NCBI RefSeq assembly: GCF_006636215.1
Contig: NZ_VIFM01000105.1
Location: forward strand, 1 to 35,219
Length of the DNA: 35,219 bases
Source: Myxococcus llanfairpwllgwyngyllgogerychwyrndrobwllllantysiliogogogochensis
Lineage (GTDB): Bacteria; Myxococcota; Myxococcia; Myxococcales; Myxococcaceae
Direction of reading: 5' to 3'
Positions 32,567 through 35,219 of this stretch are shown piece after piece; positions within the stretch are counted from its first letter, which is position 1; the number at the start of each line of letters is the position of its first letter. Below the pieces are notes generated by a model. The model was not told where the DNA came from. It did no database searches and was given only the letters and a program-made list of their open reading frames with translations. Position numbers and translations under genes: made by a program.

Positions 32567-34660
32567 TCAGTCCGCCAGCGAGCCTGACTGGAGGGTGCTC
32601 GCCGCCGAGTTCGTCATCCGCTCCGCCAGCGTTTGCACCGAGCGCGCCACGTTGCGCGTCTCCTCCACGACGCGAAGCGTCTGCTGCATCTCCTGGGAGA
32701 GGTCCTGGATGGCCACGGCTATCTGGGACGTGCCCGCCTCCTGCTGCGACACCGCCGCGGAGATCTGCCGCACGCTGCCGCTGGTGTCGCCGATGATGCC
32801 CGCGAGCTTCTGAAGCTGCGTGCCCGACACGCGCACCGCATCCAGGCCCACCCTCACCCGCTGCTCGCCCTGCTCGCTGAGCTTCGCGGCCTCGCGCATG
32901 CTGGTGCTCACGCCCTCGAGCACCTCGCGAATGCGCTGGGTGGCGACAACGGACTGGTCCGCCAGGCTGCGCACCTCCCGCGACACCACGGCGAACCCCT
33001 TGCCATGCTCCCCGCTGCGCGCCGCTTCAATCGCCGCGTTGACCGCCAGCATGTTGGACTGGTCCGCCAGTCCCTTGACGGTGTCGACGATGCCGGAAAT
33101 CTCCCGGGTCCGCGAATCCAGCGCGAGCATGCGCGCGGCCATCCCCGACACCTCCAGACGAATGGCTTCCAGGTTCGTCAGCGTCTTCTCGATGGCCGCA
33201 CCGCCCTCGCGGCCTGCCTCCTCCGCGACCACAATGGAGTGGGTCAGCGCTCGCGTCTTCTCCGACGTGACGAGCGAGCCCTGACGGATTTCCTGCACCG
33301 TCTGGTCCAGCTCCTTGAGCGCCGTGGCCTGCCGGTCGATTCCCACCGTCTGCGCCTCGCTCGACGTGCGGAGCTGCTGCACCACCGACGCCAGCTCTCC
33401 GGCGCCGCGCCCCATGTCCCTGGCGAGCATCTGTACGTCCAGGCGCCGGGCCTCCAACTGGCGCGTATGCGATTCCAGCGAGCGCACCACCCGCAGGGAG
33501 CGCCGCGCGACGATTCCCACCAGCGACGCGGTGAGCGCCAGGAAGCCCCAGTGGACGAACGAGCCCTCCAGCTTCACCCAGCCCAGCAGCGGCAGCATGC
33601 CGAGCACGAGAATGGCGGCGAGCACGCCCAGGCCGACGCCGAAGATGCGTGCATCGACATTGCCGCGATACGCGGCGACGACCGCGACAATGACATACGC
33701 CAGCAGGCAGGGGATGGAGTAGAGCATCACCACCTGGAACAGCCAGCTCGCGACGCCCAGGTCCACCAGCACCACCGCGGTATTGAGGACCGCGAGCACG
33801 GTCAGGCACCACACCAGCCCCCGGAACCAGCGCAGCCGGCCCTCCAGGATGCCATCCAGGATGAACCAGCCCAGTCCCGGCAGCACACAGTACGCCGCCG
33901 TGAAGGTGACCTGCCCCATCACCCGGTCCACGTCCCAGGCCAGGGGCAGCACACCGCTCATGCCCGCCAGCAACACGCCCGAGCTTCCGGCGAAGACGGC
34001 GAGCGACAGCAGCACGCGCCGCTGCCCGCCCATCAACGCCATGCCCAGGGCGACCAGCGCGACGACCACCAGCAGCACCCCCGTCAAGAGGGACGCCTGG
34101 CCCTGCCGCAGCACCTGCGCCATCAGCGCCGGGTGGGAGCCCACTTGCGCCCGCAAAGTCACGCCGATGGCCGGAGTGCTGCTCTGGATGCGGAGCAGCA
34201 TCCGCGAGCCCTGGACCGAGGACGGCAGGGGAATCAGCTTCCCCAGAATGCCCTGCCTCACCTCGGTGCCCGACGGGTTCACCGTCCCGCTCGAGTAGAC
34301 GCGCCGGCCCCCGACGTAGACCTCGAAGGCGTTGGACACGGAGCCCAGCAGCAGCGCGGGCTCACCCCACCCACCCTCCGGGATGGGAATGCTCACCCAC
34401 AGGAGCGTGTGTCTCCCCCGTCCCGGCGGCGTCCCCAGCGCCTGCATGGGTCGCCACGCGCTCGTATCGGCTTCACGCGCCCAGACGGGCACACCCTCCG
34501 GCCCCAGCGGTGAGTCTCCCCAGCGGTAGAGCCATCCCTCCCGCAGGTCGTCCACCCCGCCCTCGCGCACCTGCGCCTGGACGTCGGAGCCCCACACCGC
34601 CAACACGAGCAGCACACGCGCCAGGCGCGACAGCCACCTCCCATCAAAACGCCCCTTCAT
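32567..34660 (-). CDS. Methyl-accepting chemotaxis-type protein with a 7TMR-DISM-like sensor
   Basis: 697 residues from the ATG at 34660 (MKGRFDGRW), with GAGGG about nine bases upstream; in-frame starts up to 34801 would only lengthen the N-terminus before the signal sequence. The signal peptide ends VQAQ. About 30-190 form a periplasmic beta domain (WVSIPIPEGGWGEPALLLGS, FEVYVGGRRVYSSG), typical of the 7TMR-DISM extracellular domain. About 190-420 hold seven or so hydrophobic segments. The rest is the coiled-coil MCP domain, with hairpin tip region DQSNMLAVNAAIEAARSGEHGKGFAVV. The 7TMR-DISM module is usually linked to histidine kinases or GGDEF, so its use in an MCP is notable. No CheW, CheA or CheR gene lies nearby. 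It probably feeds a distant Che/Frz-type pathway (inference). Confidence 0.85.
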   Translation of the reverse strand: MKGRFDGRWLSRLARVLLVLAVWGSDVQAQVREGGVDDLREGWLYRWGDSPLGPEGVPVWAREADTSAWRPMQALGTPPGRGRHTLLWVSIPIPEGGWGEPALLLGSVSNAFEVYVGGRRVYSSGTVNPSGTEVRQGILGKLIPLPSSVQGSRMLLRIQSSTPAIGVTLRAQVGSHPALMAQVLRQGQASLLTGVLLVVVALVALGMALMGGQRRVLLSLAVFAGSSGVLLAGMSGVLPLAWDVDRVMGQVTFTAAYCVLPGLGWFILDGILEGRLRWFRGLVWCLTVLAVLNTAVVLVDLGVASWLFQVVMLYSIPCLLAYVIVAVVAAYRGNVDARIFGVGLGVLAAILVLGMLPLLGWVKLEGSFVHWGFLALTASLVGIVARRSLRVVRSLESHTRQLEARRLDVQMLARDMGRGAGELASVVQQLRTSSEAQTVGIDRQATALKELDQTVQEIRQGSLVTSEKTRALTHSIVVAEEAGREGGAAIEKTLTNLEAIRLEVSGMAARMLALDSRTREISGIVDTVKGLADQSNMLAVNAAIEAARSGEHGKGFAVVSREVRSLADQSVVATQRIREVLEGVSTSMREAAKLSEQGEQRVRVGLDAVRVSGTQLQKLAGIIGDTSGSVRQISAAVSQQEAGTSQIAVAIQDLSQEMQQTLRVVEETRNVARSVQTLAERMTNSAASTLQSGSLAD

Positions 34661-34677
34661 GAAAGGAAGCCCTCGCG

Positions 34678-34718
34678 GCGAGACATGAAACATCGATGAC
34701 GAGCGCTGCGAGACATGA
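34678..34718. repeat. Two 11-bp direct repeats, 30 bp apart, before the methyl-accepting gene
   Basis: GCGAGACATGA at 34678-34688 and 34708-34718. The 30-base spacing is close to three helical turns, and they lie 18-58 bases before the start codon, fitting an operator. Confidence 0.45.
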
Positions 34719-34747
34719 GACCGGGCCATGAAGGCACCGATGCTCAT

Positions 34748-34760
34748 GTGTCGACGACAC
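34748..34760. promoter_or_regulatory. 13-bp palindrome, operator candidate
   Basis: GTGTCG-a-CGACAC, perfect arms with one central base, about 88 bases before the methyl-accepting gene start. Confidence 0.35.
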
Positions 34761-34945
34761 CTCCGCAAACGGGTCTCTCTCACCCCGCCCGCCTGCTCCA
34801 CACGCGTGCATCACCAGCGCTGCCTCCGAGCACGCATCCACTCCGCGTGACGACGCGATGCAGTGCCGACAGCGCCATGAATCAGCAATCCCAGACTTCC
34901 GCTCTCCGAGCCCGCGCACCGGCTCACAACGCCCGCTGTCCGGAT

Positions 34946-34958
34946 TCCAGAAACTGGA
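34946..34958. promoter_or_regulatory. Palindrome, possible enhancer-binding-protein site
   Basis: TCCAG-aaa-CTGGA with further partial symmetry outside (GGAT and ATCC). It ends 85 bases before the sigma-54 promoter, the usual distance for upstream activator sites. Confidence 0.4.
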
Positions 34959-35043
34959 TCCAGCCCTCGGACAACCGTGACAGCGGACCGTTTCAGATGG
35001 CTTCAACTCCAGACAACCGCGCGGTGAATCCGTTGTTTCGCAC

Positions 35044-35059
35044 TGGCACCCTCGTTGCT
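35044..35059 (+). promoter_or_regulatory. Sigma-54 (-24/-12) promoter pointing out of the window
   Basis: TGGCAC-N5-TTGCT matches the sigma-54 consensus at every fixed position (GG at -24 and GC at -12). It would drive a plus-strand gene beyond 35219. Sigma-54 promoters are common in developmental and motility genes of myxobacteria. Confidence 0.6.
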
Positions 35060-35219
35060 CTTCCGCGAGGCCGTGACAGAGCGAGCGACATCCCCCCACG
35101 AGCCTTCTCCCCGGCGTGAAACATCTGGCTGGGATTCCAAGCCACCCGGCGAATTCTCGGTTTCTACCGCACCGCTCCTGACGGATTCGACCTCCCTTCG
35201 CGCGCCGCCCCTCCCCGCC

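Larger units (their letters stand above)
34661..35219. other. Regulatory region upstream of the methyl-accepting gene; no gene seen
   Basis: 559 bases without a convincing gene. It holds two 11-bp direct repeats next to the methyl-accepting gene, a 13-bp palindrome (34748-34760), a second palindrome (34946-34958) and a sigma-54 promoter pointing right. A divergent gene probably begins beyond 35219. Confidence 0.6.

Noticed and set aside
32633..34513. 626-codon open frame on the plus strand
   Set aside because: It is antisense to the methyl-accepting protein, whose MCP hairpin motif is unmistakable. The product is His/Arg/Gln-rich without domains.

Overview
The window looks like chromosomal DNA of a myxobacterium of the Myxococcus/Corallococcus/Archangium type. 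The reasons are high GC, many large secreted or lipid-anchored proteins with short intergenic gaps, kelch/RHS-type and IPT/TIG lipoproteins, Cys-rich surface proteins with thrombospondin- and Stig1-like motifs, and a perfect sigma-54 promoter sequence. This taxonomic call is inference. I found no rRNA, tRNA, IS element, CRISPR array or prophage gene.

Layout. (1) 1-6945, minus strand: a three-gene unit, read right to left. It encodes a di-haem cytochrome c peroxidase, a repeat-rich IPT/TIG lipoprotein carrying two YD-type repeats, and the first 704 residues of a kelch-repeat lipoprotein that probably continues into an RHS/YD protein beyond the left edge. (2) 7283-9722, plus strand: a secreted metzincin-type zinc protease and a secreted protein of unknown function, ending at a strong bidirectional hairpin. 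(3) 9784-16548, minus strand: a carboxypeptidase-regulatory-like repeat protein, an RhtA-like EamA exporter, a 33-residue Lys-rich protein, a secreted PHP-domain metallohydrolase and a small secreted unknown. (4) 16692-21828, minus strand: a Cys-rich TSP1-like surface protein downstream of a PKD/Ig-type lipoprotein. (5) 22239-23450, plus strand: a secreted unknown followed by an in-frame remnant of another gene. (6) 23694-31531, plus strand: the most unusual part. Two tandem, equally long (810 aa), about 89 % identical proteins each fuse a class I SAM methyltransferase to a molybdenum-cofactor-sulfurase-like (NifS/class V) PLP domain. They are followed by a tentative SUFU-like protein and a leucine-rich-repeat-like protein in tight spacing. 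(7) 31556-34660, minus strand: an imine-reductase-like NADPH oxidoreductase and a 7TMR-DISM-type methyl-accepting protein. The right edge (34661-35219) holds operator-like repeats and a sigma-54 promoter pointing out of the window.

How it fits together. Regions 1 to 5 encode mostly cell-envelope and secreted proteins. The tandem fusion genes stand out as likely small-molecule or sulfur-transfer enzymes. Their visible hallmarks are SAM motif I, the PLP lysine, and a GCFCN cysteine loop typical of Moco sulfurases but without the MOSC domain. They suggest sulfur mobilisation coupled to methylation. That coupling is inference and the substrate is unknown.
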